DNA from: Phlegmacium glaucopus
Lineage: Eukaryota > Basidiomycota > Agaricomycetes > Agaricales > Cortinariaceae
Reading direction: 5' to 3'
DNA length: 64,000 nt
NCBI GenBank assembly: GCA_015039465.1
Contig: MU130378.1
Location: 2,112,570-2,176,569, forward strand
Positions within the stretch are counted from its first letter, which is position 1; each line of letters starts with the position of its first letter. The notes below the pieces were generated by a model that saw nothing but the letters and a program-made list of their open reading frames with translations, was not told the origin of the DNA and made no database searches. Shown piece by piece: positions 22,668 to 34,576 of the stretch. Position numbers and translations under genes: made by a program.

Positions 22668-24367
22668 TTAGATGCCACCTCGAGCGGAAGTCGTTCTGAC
22701 TCGACCGTAAGTCGACGTCAACGATGATAGAACATGACGCTGTGCATCATTGGATTCTATATTTTCTTCCTGAAATCTCGATTTTTTGATATTGTTGGGT
22801 ATCTTATAATCAATTTGAAAAGGCAGATGGTCTAGACAAAGAATAATACACACCTCAGTGTTTATCGGATCGATATCAAAGGATTTCTCCGAAGAATACT
22901 GGTTTTGGACATGCATAGGTATATGTGCAGCTGATCCATTGATTATATCGCAACTGCTGCCAGCATCGAGACTAGATAGGACGTCGCCGAAACCAAAGCT
23001 GGGATCGAATTCGTTCCCAAAAGCATGGAGTTCGAGAGTACCAAGACCAACATCGGAAAGATCCATATCCTCAGACAGCCATTTCCGAACGTCCACATAG
23101 TCCATAGAAAGTTCAAAATCATGTGTTGACTTAGAGATCTTATTTTCCTGTACCCCGAGTTTCACAGGTCTGACTTGGCGATTTACATGAAGCAAAGGAT
23201 CAAAGGAAGGCCGAGACCGCTCGTTCATGTACAAGTTATAGGTTCCAGAAGATCCTTCGATACCATGGGCCTGTGGCATGCTGTTATCGATTAGATTGTA
23301 GAGCTCTGTACGTTCATCTTTGGTCAGGAGGCGATGCTCTTCGACAGTCATCAACATATCCAGATTAGCGCCACATGTGGCAGCAGTTTCCATGTCCAGG
23401 AACGTTGAAGTTTCCATTGGCGAGCTAAAATAACTGCTCCCGAAAGTATCAGGGGAACTGTGTAAAAAATCCGAGATAGCGTTACTCTTTTCAGGAAGGT
23501 CCTCAGAGAGGTCTGTGGTGATGGTAAACTCAGGGCAAGTAGATTCCCAGTCCGTATCTGTCCCAGAGGATGAAGCCCCAATGCCAGACTCGGAAGAAAC
23601 CCCTCCGGGAAGCATTTCGATGAAATCAGGACCATTGGTGCTTGGCGATTTCTTGATCCGCTTTGACGAAATGGTAGAGGACGGGCGCGGCAGGCGAAGG
23701 CCCCTCCCCCTCCCCGTTCCTTGAACTTTAATCTGTCGCGTGCGGCCACGTGCGCTGGTAGGTGCGACTTTGGCTAGAAAGGGTCGTTGCAAAGTCGCGT
23801 CACAAATTACAGTCTCCCGTTTGACAATTGCCGATGGAAGCTAGGAGATTATGAAAAATTATCCAAGTTAACAAGATATACAAAACGTACTTTCGATGCC
23901 GCTTGTGATTGAGCTTCTGCTTTCATTGCGCGCCCCCTGATTAAATTGGTATGTTTGTCTTCCTTTGCTACGCGTAAGCCTGTGTATTTCGGCATGAATT
24001 AAAATAAGCGAGAATGCAATGTATTTTGGGCACCTCTGGAATGGAAATAGTCGTAGATATGTCGGCGGTCAACGCAGTACCGTTCTTGAAAGTCCTTTCT
24101 CACAGAGAATGTGGGCATTTTAGCGCCTGGAACAATTAGAGCTTCCATCTCAGCCACGAGGTCCGGACCAAGACGCATGGCGAGGCGCAGCGGATTGACC
24201 CTTCTTGTTTTTGGACGGCCATCCTCAGTCAAGTCCCACATAGATTCATCAAGGCTATCAAGCGAGTCAAACGTTCTCTTTCTCGTATCTACAGCAGACC
24301 CTGTAGTATCCCCCAGTCCATAAGAGCCCATGGATAGCGAGCCATTTCGTGTGTAAGGTGTCCCCAT
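22668..24367 (-). CDS. Atypical homeodomain-like protein, 503 aa
   Basis: Exons 24367-24034, 23979-23891, 23840-22854 and 22769-22668; all junctions keep frame, the last intron (84 nt) being the least certain. Residues about 60-125 form a helical, basic block: RLGPDLVAEMEALIVP, FSVRKDFQERYCVDRRHIYD, then YFHSRGLRVAKEDKH. VDRRHIYDYFHSRG resembles a degenerate homeodomain recognition helix in which the usual WFxNxR is replaced; this is pattern recognition rather than a proven homology. A basic linker follows (RGRTRQIKVQGTGRGRG, SKRIKKSP). The rest is acidic and Ser-rich, like an activation region. A nuclear transcription factor is plausible. The start lies 102 bp downstream of the SKI2 stop codon on the same strand. 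Confidence 0.6.
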
Positions 24368-24469
24368 GATCGTTCAAGGCAAAGCAGAATGACGACAGCA
24401 ATACAAACAAAACGCGTCCTGTCTACGTTCACGTGATTTATAAAAAATTATACGGGTAACAAATTTCTT

Positions 24470-27400
24470 TCAAAAATACAGACTGGCTGCAAATACAACT
24501 TTTTTTGTGAGGGTAAGTTTAAAAACATCATCAGTAAAGAAGAGACCGTAAGCTCACTATCTCGTTTTATCTTGATTTGTGATTCTTCCATTTTTTTGAA
24601 TAGTTCCGCATCACCTATCACACGAGCTGCATCTCTAACCTCTCTACAAGTCTCGTCGAGACGTGTTATGACTCGAACAATTGTCCCTTCTGCGACATCT
24701 GTTAACGCTGTGATCTGTTCAAAAGGCTTATATAATGTTAAAAATGGCTTATCCAAGTGTCAAAGATCACTTACCATGCCTTTCGCCCACTCGTACACTA
24801 CCTCAACAAGTCCAAACTTTAGATTAGATCTGAAATCTTCAGCAGGTACCTTGTGAAAATCTTGGATACCTCCGACTCTGTCGCTAATAGCGAGAATTGC
24901 GTCTCGCCCGGATTCTAACTTCGGAGAGAGAAGAGGCTCGATGTCTGTCTTTTCTTGGAAAACGAAGCAAGATAACAGAGCCACAACTTCTTCAGGATCG
25001 TAATTGGCCAACGTGTTTTCCAATATCAATTCCGTCAGCACAAGCTCATTCGCGGAATTTATCTGATGGTATTATTAAGGTTTATAGTTGAGAAAAGTTC
25101 GCCTTAAAAACATACCTCACAAGCTACACGTCCTTTGAGTAGAACTGTGGAGTTCTCGTCAATAAACTTCAGCTCCTTAAGAACCTCCACGCGTTGCTCG
25201 TAGTCTGGAATAAGTTCCAAATTCTGATCTGAGATTGCACGCTTTAGGACTTCAATGTTGGCACGCAAGACTTTTTTTCCATGAACGATTTTGTACTGCA
25301 CAAGTGAGAGTCTGCACACATCAAGAAGACGAACCTCTTACATGTTGAGTTATTTCTGGGCATTTCAAACATACTTTGTCTCCTAGGTGCCTGGCTAGGG
25401 AGTCTCGCGATCGTAGCGTGTCTTGAAAATCCAAGACCCGCACACGACTCCAGTCGACCTCTGTAATCGCACCGGCGCCCACCCATTCATTTACATGTGG
25501 CTGCAAAGCTGCAATCCCTTCTCTCATTCGAGAGATTAGGTGCCGATCGACGATGTCGTTCGCCTCGATCTGACCAATAGGCTTATCATTGGCAAGGACA
25601 CGACGTCGTGTAATATACTTGCCTTGACGATTTGATTGGTTACCATCACGATACTGGTAAGCGGGACTGCTCTCAGTTCGTAAACACCAGAATCAACTAC
25701 TAAAGAATGTGGGTCAATTGGCCACACAGGTGGCACAGCTTGAGGATTGATGTCTGCACGTTCAAGTTAGCACGGAGATTATGACCAGCACGAAGAGGAT
25801 ATTTGCCTTGTTTTCTACTCTTAGTATCTGGATGGACCCAAGCTAAGATAAAGTATGTTTTAATCTTTGTTAGGATGCCTGAATCCATAGTTTGCACTGG
25901 AGCTTGCTTTAGGATGATGGCGACGTTGTTGTGGCAAAAATGCTATTGGCGGTGCTGAGTGTTTGCCTAAGGATGGAGAGTAGGGGCACGTACCCCATCG
26001 CGCAATATGACCACACGTCCGGAGCCAAGTGTCCTAGAGCCCTTCGGTTGCTCAAGCGCGATTTCCAAGAGTTTCTGGTTATGCTCAACGACGACCAGTG
26101 ACTCGTCATAATAACGTTCGATGTCAGTTTGGCACACCGCACAATCGAGGTCGGGCAGAGAAGATAGGGATTTTTCACTCTGAAAAATAAAGAACCGATG
26201 TAAGACAAAAGAGTATGGAAGAATAAAAAAATTACCTCTATCACCCGTTTTTGCTGTTCTGGCAATAGCCGTTGTGAAGCATTTTCTGAAAAGCTTCTTT
26301 TGATCATTTCCTCTACTCTGAGAGCTTCTACTCGCAGAAGATTCAGAATCATATTGTATGTCAATCTGAACTGAGAAGACAGTTTTCCGGGGGTTCCAAG
26401 CATCATTGTTTGGAGGGTGGTTTGCTAGAAAGGTGTTCCTTATCTTGTCCATTTTCTAAAGCAAGGAATCATACCTCGGGAAGCGAGTCGTTTGCGACGA
26501 TTATCACTGTCCCTGTTGGATCTAGCCCACGCCGCCCTGCACGCCCTGCCATCTGGGTGTATTCGCCAGGCAATATTTCACGAAAATTACGCCCGTCATG
26601 CTTTCTAATGTTGGAAAAAACGACACATTTTGCTGGCATGTTGACTCCCTGATTAAAATTTAGTATAGTTAGGATCACTGTTATACTAAAGAAACTAACC
26701 ATTGCGAAGGTTTCTGTGGCGAATAAGATCTTCACCAATCCCCGTGCGAATAGAATTTCTACAAGCTTTTTGAAAATCAGACCCTTGGAGTAGTAAAATT
26801 TATCATAAAAATAGAGACCTCTTTTACAAGGGGTAAAAGTCCTCCATGATGAATGCCAATTCCACGCGAAAGAAGGTCTCGTGTTCGGGTTATCTGGGGG
26901 AGTTTTTTGTCTGAACCTGGTTGTTTTGAAATCAGTTGCGTGACTACATGGAACAAATGGGTTGAACCTTTCAGGCGAGACAGTGCCTTTTCGATGGCGA
27001 CGTGAACTTCACTCTTTTCTACAGAGGTGCATAAATCTGCATTTGTCAGCGTCGCAGCATTCTCCTCGCAGCGCTTCTTGGAAAGAGTGAAGACAACGAC
27101 GGGAAGCAACGCCTTCTTGCGCAGGTGACCCAACAGGTGCACATACAGATTTTTATCGATTGCTGTGTGCATAGTTCTGGCGGGTGCTCCACCGCCTCCA
27201 CCACCTCTCGAATGGGCAATTGCTCGACCACCACGGCCGGGAGGACCTCCACGTTGTTGGCCTCGCTGGGCAGGAGCTGCACCCCTGGCACCGACACGTT
27301 GGACTGGAGGTAATCCAGCTGCCTCCCGCTCCTTGTCCTGTTTGCGCCTCAATGCTTCGCCGGCTTCTTTGTACCTGTCGTTCGGTTAGCTTGTTAATTA

Positions 27401-29294
27401 TCCCCGGGAGAATTCTCACCCTTGTCCTAAAAAGTTACGTTGTGCATCAACGATTTTGTACAACTCTCGACCAGCATACAAATAATGTTCAAGAGGCACA
27501 GGTCTTTGAGGCGTGGATATCACGTAGATATCCTTCCTCTTCGTTCTTCTATTAGATAGGTGAGCAATGAGCTCAAAGTCTTCTTAAAAGAACTTACCCA
27601 ACCCAATCAGCAAATTCCTTCGTGTTTGGGACAGTCGCTGACAACAGAATGATATTGACATGCTCCGGAAGCATGATGATTACTTCTTCCCAGACGACAC
27701 CCCTCTGACAGGAAATGAGTTCCGGAGTCAAATGTTCAAACGAACAGAGCACAAACCTCCGCATCGTTCACGTAATGAACTTCATCAAAAATAACGAACT
27801 CCACATCTCGTATGAGGTCGGCACCCTTGTACAGCATACTTCGTAATATTTCTGTGGTCATGATCAAGCAGCTAGCCTCAGGGTTGATTTGGACATCTCC
27901 TGTTAATATGCCGACTGAAGATGATGAAAATGTCTGCTTGAAATCCCGGAATTTTTGGTTTGACAAAGCTTTTATTGGAGAGGTATAGATCGCACTAGGA
28001 GAGTGCACATTGTCAAAATCATGATCTGGAGATATCAACCAACATACCGGGTCATGTGTTTTTCAGCTAAAGCGATTGCATACTCTGCAACTACGGTTTT
28101 GCCAGCTGAGGTGTGAGCAGCAACAAACACTGAATCGCCCATTTCTAGATGATAAACAGCTTGCTTTTGGAATGTGTCAAGCTCAAATGGATACTAGAAT
28201 ATCGTATGTTAGAATGCAAATTAAATCGAAAAGAAAGAAGAACATGAGTACCTTGTGCGCCATTTCAGGAACAAGCTCATGGAAGTTGGCCAATGGAGTG
28301 TTTACGTCAATGACATGGGCCCAATCGCGTCTCTGTATCACAGGACGACGTGGGCGTCGCTTAGATGATCCAATTGGTTTGAGATGTGCTCGCTGAGCAA
28401 TAGCATTAAGTATAATGAAACCGTTATTCAAGAGCACTCACTGATGTTGGCAGGAAAGAGTCCACTTCATTACTCTGATCTAATGGAATATCATGCTCAT
28501 CGTCCATGTCGGCCTGAAGGTCCTGTTGAATATGAGATACATGGTAAAATGTATTAAATGAATTAATCATACCGCCTCTTCGCCCTCATCCAGGGTTTCA
28601 GGGGATTCACTGTCGATAGCCAAGAGTCCGTGGTCATCACTGATTTCACCCGGCAGACGCAAGCCTCGCGAAAATCCAGGAGGCACCGTCCGAAGGCCTT
28701 TATTAACCGACTTGCTATTCGAAGGATTGGAAGATAGTTCGTCAAGTCCACCCGGCCAGAAGGGTACGTGTCCAGACTTTCCACGCACAAAACTCTTGGT
28801 AGACGCTGGTGCCCGATCAAGAGAGGTTGATGTTAATCCAGTCAGTGGGCGTGAGGATGGAATCTGTTTGAACCCAATCCGTTAGACCCAAATTGTTAAT
28901 CCAGGGTTTCCCTTCGTACTTCAACATAACCTGTTACGCGTCCATCGAGGCCAGTGCGAACAAATGTCAAAGCAGTTGGTGCAGGCGCAGGCTGTGATGT
29001 GAGAAGATCTGGAACCGAGAACTTGCGGTCCCAATGGCTAAGTACATCGGTTAGCTGTCACAGACGACTAAATGAGAATCTGCCGAACACTTGATACGAT
29101 GGAAGCCATTGTTGCGGGAACGTTTGTGGTGGTAAAAGTAGACGTCGTTCTATATCCTCATGAATTTCTTCGCGTGTAGGAGGAGAAAGATGCAATTGTT
29201 GCAAGATAGTAGATGCATCCTCTGGTTTTGGATGAACAATCTGATTTATGAGCTCCAGCTGCTGTGGTACATCCATCCAAAAATTTGAAAGCAA
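24470..29294 (-). CDS. SKI2: Ski2-type DEVH RNA helicase, cytoplasmic exosome cofactor
   Basis: Multi-exon gene; start near 29294 ([12 protein letters not shown], or the Met at residue 7). The stop at 24470 follows a last short exon giving IKRDTSLYF, which matches the end of Ski2 proteins. Walker [21 protein letters not shown]; motif Ia: [17 protein letters not shown]; Walker [14 protein letters not shown]; motif [12 protein letters not shown]. RecA2: [41 protein letters not shown] and [19 protein letters not shown]-terminal DSHCT domain follows ([20 protein letters not shown]). A Gly/Arg-rich stretch with [11 protein letters not shown] sits between the two RecA lobes. Ski2 with Ski3 and Ski8 unwinds mRNA and feeds it to the cytoplasmic exosome for 3'-5' decay. 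Confidence 0.93.
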
Positions 29295-29529
29295 GCGCTA
29301 AGGACTGCGAAATATGTATGGAATCTCAGTGAACAGATTTAATAATTAATGATAGCACAGCCACATGGTTTGTAAGGCCCGCCCGACATAAAAATAGACT
29401 AGGAAATGTATAAAGAATTTACCGAACTTTTTGGCAAAAATACTGTGGTAGTAGTGGACACCTACGGCCAAGTGGTCCACCGACGAGTCTGGGTCTGGTT
29501 CCATAAACAGGGAGTAGCGACAGTACCCA

Positions 29530-30964
29530 TCAGACTGATTTTTGTGAACATAGTTCTATGGCTGAGGTTTGTCGCTTTCTAGCGTATACACATTGTAGTC
29601 GGGTGTATTGGGGAATCTTTTTTTCTGCGAGCTCCTGGAGGACGTTCTCCTCGAGCAGATTAACGGTTTCTGGTGGGAAACCGTACCCCAAAAGGAGAGG
29701 GCGACCAGATCGCATGAAGGCCTGGTACATGAATATGAGAGTGCTGAACGAAAAAAAATTAAACTATTACACTCACCAAACAATCATCATACAAACCCTG
29801 GTCCATTCGCCTCAAGGCTTCTGAATCATCTGAAGGATCCCGACGAGGAGCAACAGCTGCGAACCAAAATTCTTTGTAAACCACGTCTTCAAACATGGGG
29901 TTATTAAGAATCCATTCATGTAAATGACTAGCAGCGTCAACATCTCCGCCAGACTTTATCATTGCTTTCAACGTATGAGTCATCCAACGCGCCAGCCATG
30001 GCGGTCCGAGTTCGTCAACATCGAGTTCGATCCGACAATGATTAGAGTCATATATCTGGAAGTCGAACTCGGAAACATGGAACATGCCGCCCGGTCGAAG
30101 GACTCGAGCTATCTGATCGATGAGGAGGTGATAATCCTTGATCTAATCCGAGAAGATTTATGAATAGTACGATTGACAAGGATTAGAGACGTACGCCCGA
30201 AGAGATGAGTCGGGCATGAACGACATTGAAATCCCCATAGAAATGTTCGAGTCCGAGGTTGATATCATCAACCTCGCTCCTGAACAAGCCAAATATGCTG
30301 AGAAACGGTCATATGACCAACTATATGTATATCTCACCGAAGATTTGGAGGCATGGTGCTATGGAAACATAAATACTGAGGTTTAATAGAGACAACAATA
30401 TTGCTTACGAAGATTGCATGGGTATAAGGTCAATGCCTACAGCAGTGCAATGGGGGAAATCGCGAGCAACATCCGTGATCCTGTCGAAATGTCAACGATG
30501 GAAGAGATTAGGAAGAGACCGACGTACCAGTTTCCACTACCGCAACCGAGATCCAAACAGGCCTTTGTCTCTCCAGGTGTGTCGTCCGCCATGACCGCTG
30601 CCATTGGAGGCACATATTTTCCGCCCATTGCATCTGCGAGGATTGTGTGCTGTTTATCTTTCCACTTATTATTTAAAATATCAACCACACGGTAAATGAT
30701 TGACCCACCAAGTCGTTCCAATTCCTCTTCGTCTGCAGGAAGACGATACACATCGGAGTAGTTATTCAAGTTTCGGCCATACTCTTGCTTGTATATTTGA
30801 TCCCGCATCGAACTTGTAATTGATACAACCACGGACGGGACTGGCGATGAGGAACGTATGGATGAATCAACGTCATACGAGCTTATGGTGAGGGCTGATG
30901 GCGATTTCAGCGAGAGAATATCACTTTCGGTGTCACTATTGTCTGTTTCCATGGATGAAACCAT
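29530..30964 (-). CDS. SAM-dependent methyltransferase
   Basis: Multi-exon. The start is taken at the Met at 30964 (MVSSMETDNSDTESD); an in-frame Met at 31054 would extend it by 30 residues. After a Ser-rich N-terminus comes YGRNLNNYSDVYRLPADEEE, typical of fungal methyltransferases. The SAM-binding motif I is KACLDLGCGSGNW. Later landmarks are ISSG with YHLLIDQIARVLRPGGMFHV, LGPPWLARWMTHTLKAMIKS and the C-terminal LEENVLQELAEKKIPQYTRL. The overall pattern is that of the LaeA-like/methyltransf_25 proteins that are numerous in Agaricomycetes. The substrate is unknown and no secondary-metabolite genes adjoin it. Confidence 0.85.
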
Positions 30965-31730
30965 GCAATTAAGGAAGAAAACGTCGACATTTATACCAGA
31001 TTTCAGTACTTCTCGTGCAAAGCGGCAGCTGTCACACCGGCGGACATTCAACAATCACCGGACACCTCAACATCTAAATAATCGTAAGGCTGAATAATAT
31101 CGCTTAACTTATGTAAAACTCGTTCGTCAGACTTATGTGCCTTCTAAAGCTTGGCCAGCACCGCCGAAAGGGATCAAGTCTGTTCTCAACTATGCTAGGT
31201 GATCTTACTACATTTCTCGACCCGCCGTATCCTTGTTCATTTCAATTTCTAGATGCCGTGGATGCCGTGGATGCCGCGTACTAGCATCTGCTTCTCTTTG
31301 GCTTCTCTCACCTTATCTTCAACCCTGTGATATGTGCCAGTGAGCCAGATCTGAGCTGGGATTTTACCACCTGTAGCGTATAGTAATTGGAGCTCTGCTC
31401 CGTGATAATGATGTGCAAGAACATGTCTGCAGTTCAGGCATTTAGGTGCTGTTGCAGGGAAAAATATACCATTTTGCACTGTGCGACATAGGGGTGAAAA
31501 CTGCCACTGCCAATTCAGTTCCATGGTCTGTACATGACAGGTAATAATTTGGCCATATCCCAGTGTATAAAAACAAGATTTATTCAACCTGTGCTGTTCA
31601 TTATCTTTTGATCTGATGATTTATTTTTATTCTGTCAACTTCCACTTTTCAGCAGCACCTATCTTGTCAAAACCAGGGACTAATCACCACAAGTAGATGT
31701 ATTTTTGATTTCATTGGATTATAAAGACAG

Positions 31731-32076
31731 TGTAAGGATCCCTACATATGTGTTTAATAGTATTGATGTAACCCTTAAGCCTCTGTACCTTTGGTTCCAC
31801 ACCTTTCTTCTTCCCTTCCAATTTATTACCTGTTTTCCTCTAGCACTCATAAATACATACTGTTCCTGTTCTGGTTGTGAGTCTCCTCCCGTCAGAGAGT
31901 GTTTCCAGAATGGGTTTCCACTTTTTTTTTGTTGAATGAGAACAGCATGTATTTCTGAGTGCTAGAGGGAAATGGGTAATAAATCAGAAGGGAAGAAGAA
32001 AGGTGTGGAACCAAAGGTACAGAGGCTTAAGTAGGGGTTGCATCAATACTACCAAACATGTAAGGGTGTCCTTACA
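31731..32076. mobile_element. Hairpin MITE with 5-bp target duplication
   Basis: A 346-bp element made almost entirely of two inverted arms of about 140 bp around a short spacer. The ends are TGTAAGGATCC (left) and GGTGTCCTTACA (right). Shared arm sequence includes TTAAGCCTCTGTACCTTTGG and TTCCACACCTTTCTTCTTCC. It is flanked by GACAG at 31726-31730 and 32077-32081. No coding capacity. Perfect short duplications plus TIRs mark it as a non-autonomous DNA transposon; the superfamily is not determined. Confidence 0.75.
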
Positions 32077-32136
32077 GACAGGTGAACTGCAAGGAATGAA
32101 GAAATGATAATGGATCCAGAGTAACATAAATTCTAG

Positions 32137-33373
32137 TTAGCGTTTTTTCAAGTCAGCAAATCGCTTTGCGAGGATTTCAAAATCATCTTCAGGTGGAGAT
32201 GGCATGGCAGGAGGTTTCTTGTGATCCCCTGTTTTGATAACCGCATCGGATTTCGTAACGGTATGTGAGACCTTCTCAGTGGGAACATCATGATTTGTTT
32301 TTTCCGGGGTTTTTGTTAGGTCGTCATCCTGATAATTCAATGAGGTCTATGTTCAACAAGATGTGGGAAAGTGCGGATTGCTTCTCACCTCGACTTCTTG
32401 TCCGGTACTAACTGTGCTAGTCGGTTCATCAGCTGGGAGCCATGGTACGCCGTAGGCAAGCGCAATTTCTCTAAGATATGCATCCACCAGCGCTGATGGT
32501 GGCGTAGCTGTCGACATTTTACTCATCACCTTGATAGAATATATCTCAGTAAGAGCGGCGAAGTAATCTCAACAAGTAAGACTTACGCGACTACTGACAC
32601 AACCATCACGATTCTCCATGACAGCAACGGAGAATTCACGGCCGTATTTATGCATGAGAAGGTCACGGAAAATATGGAGCTCTTTAAAAAGCACAATTTA
32701 GACTCGAATCACGGGCAAAATTGCTTTTTGATATTATTTACCTTTTAGCTCAGTTCGCGGAGCAGCGTGAATGACGCTACATACACCTTCGATGATCCCT
32801 GTAACTCTTATGCTTAGCGCTCACGCTGGACCATCGGCACTAGATACCAGAGTCTTACCTGGGTCCGGTTCTCGAGTGCTGTCGCGACAAATTCAAAATA
32901 GTGTAAACCCGAATGTTTCATATAACTTACTTTTGGTCAAGGAGGCCAAACCTGGCCAGAAGAAGCTCGCAGTATAGTTCAAGTAATTCCAACAACTCGA
33001 CATGAATATCTTCATTGATAACTGGGATTTGAGATACAGATCGTTATCATAGACGTGGCATATCTTCAGCCAAAACGCACTTGTTTCTATCTTGATACGC
33101 GCAGTCTCAATCTTGCCTCTTTCGATTAGAGTGGCGATATCACGACGAGAGGATTTTGCTTGTGCTTCCTTTTTCTGTTGCAGCGTACGAAGCCGCTGAA
33201 TAGAAAGGCTGAGTTGAATTTGATTATCAGTAGATAACCCAACCAATCTTGCCAGGCAGGTTACCGAAGATGGACCTTTGTGTGGATGAATGTGAACGTA
33301 TGAATGTGAATTTAGGTCGCATATGAGGGCCTGAGTTCCTTACCTTGGCTTTCGCTGAATTCCACATAGACAT
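32137..33373 (-). CDS. IST1: IST1, ESCRT-III-associated protein
   Basis: The start is at 33373 (MSMWNSAKAK, exon 33373-33344). It is followed by an 11-nt microexon at 33275-33265 (VHLR), then exon 3 from 33208 (LSIQRLRTLQQKKEAQAKSS). Together these rebuild the IST1 signature seen in human IST1 as VNLRLVINRL. Later exons give RIKIETIINEDIHVELLELL, ELYCELLLARFGLLDQK, SVIHAAPRTELK, FSVAVMENRDGCVSSRVMSK and PPSALVDAYLREIALAYGVPW. The acidic tail ends DDFEILAKRFADLKKR, consistent with an MIT-interacting motif. IST1 binds Did2/CHMP1 and regulates Vps4 at multivesicular bodies. Confidence 0.93.
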
Positions 33374-33605
33374 GGTTGTCTGATTCAAGGCTTGAAGCGC
33401 TGACGACCAATAAGAGATGTTGATCACATGGTATATTGAATAGGCAAACAACTTTGAGTTACCTCACTAGCTTCAACCACGACCATATACTGATGATTCT
33501 GAATGCTTATGTGTATACGGTTCGGTTGATTTTATACTAATTGTTTAATTATGGTTCATAGGCTATAGCGTAACAAAGAGACCGGTTTACACACTGTGGG
33601 AAATC

Positions 33606-34109
33606 TCATTTAGCCGTCGTCACCGTCGGATGAACCAGACGACTTATCTGCTCACCATTGCCTCCTGATGCCGGCTTTGATTTCAGGGGACGTTTGGACT
33701 TGGGAGGAGCTGGGAGGAGGTCTTTTCTGGTCTTTTTCACACGGACATTCTCGGCCATCAAGGTCGCACATTGTGCGCTACCGCATTCTTATGTTCTGTT
33801 AGCATCCTCTCACTATCCTCTCCCACCGAATCTTGGTGGCTTCCTTGCCTTTTTATTTGTCTTCCTCTTCACCTTGTCAGTTGCCTTGTTCTCCTTCTCT
33901 CTTTGCTGTTCTTGCAGCTCGTCACAAAATTCATCGACATTTAAATGTTGGCCATGTCGACTTTGGTGCGATCGTGACGCACTCAGAAAGTGCCTTATAC
34001 GGCGATTAGGGAAATGGAAGCTCAAGGGTGTGGTGTCACCGTGTGAGAAGACAATATAGTGGAGACGCGTTGCAGTGTCATCAACCTGTCCATCAACAAG
34101 GTCACGCAC
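33606..34109 (-). CDS. Small basic protein of unknown function, 5' end unresolved
   Basis: Two exons, 34109-33814 and 33777-33606, join through a 36-nt intron (donor GTGAGA, branch-like TGCTAAC, acceptor GGTAG), giving at least 155 codons. The upstream exon with the start codon was not found; an acceptor (GTTAG) sits directly before 34109. Visible features: RLHYIVFSHGDTTPLSFHFP, RHGQHLNVDEFCDELQEQQR, and a Lys-rich region (KVKRKTNKKARKPPRF and VRVKKTRKD) that could be a nuclear signal. The family is not recognised. Confidence 0.45.
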
Positions 34110-34576
34110 CTAACTCCCTGGTTAGGTTTGTGCACAGAATCTTTCCATGTTCTATAGTAAAATATATGGCCTTATCAATGGGACCATTTAGAGCATGTCA
34201 AGTGGTACAATTTTCAGTGCAAAAGTTGGACTACCTGTGAAATCAAGGGTAACGGTTATCACCGCTCAGCAATGCATCGACCGATGGCCATCCAATTTGG
34301 CCACAATGTGGTCTTTCATTATGACCATATGATCGAACCAGATTTGAAGGGGTTTTCTCTATTAGGGGTGTGTGTGAAGTGGTTTTCTAAACTCGCCATT
34401 TGTTCCTTTGCCAATTAGAAGGATTCAAGTATAGAGCGGCGAGCGCTCAAGCTGATACTGGCATGATCTTATTTTACCTTGCAACACAACAGACCCCAAC
34501 AGCCCTGTAGAGGCTATTCCTCCGCAACCTCCTCCATTATCCACAGGGGAGGCGTTACGGTCGTCAGACTGGCTCT

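Noticed and set aside
31249..31587. 112-codon minus ORF with a repeated GATGCCGTG end
   Set aside because: No family resemblance; the end is a short tandem repeat, and the region lies beside a MITE.
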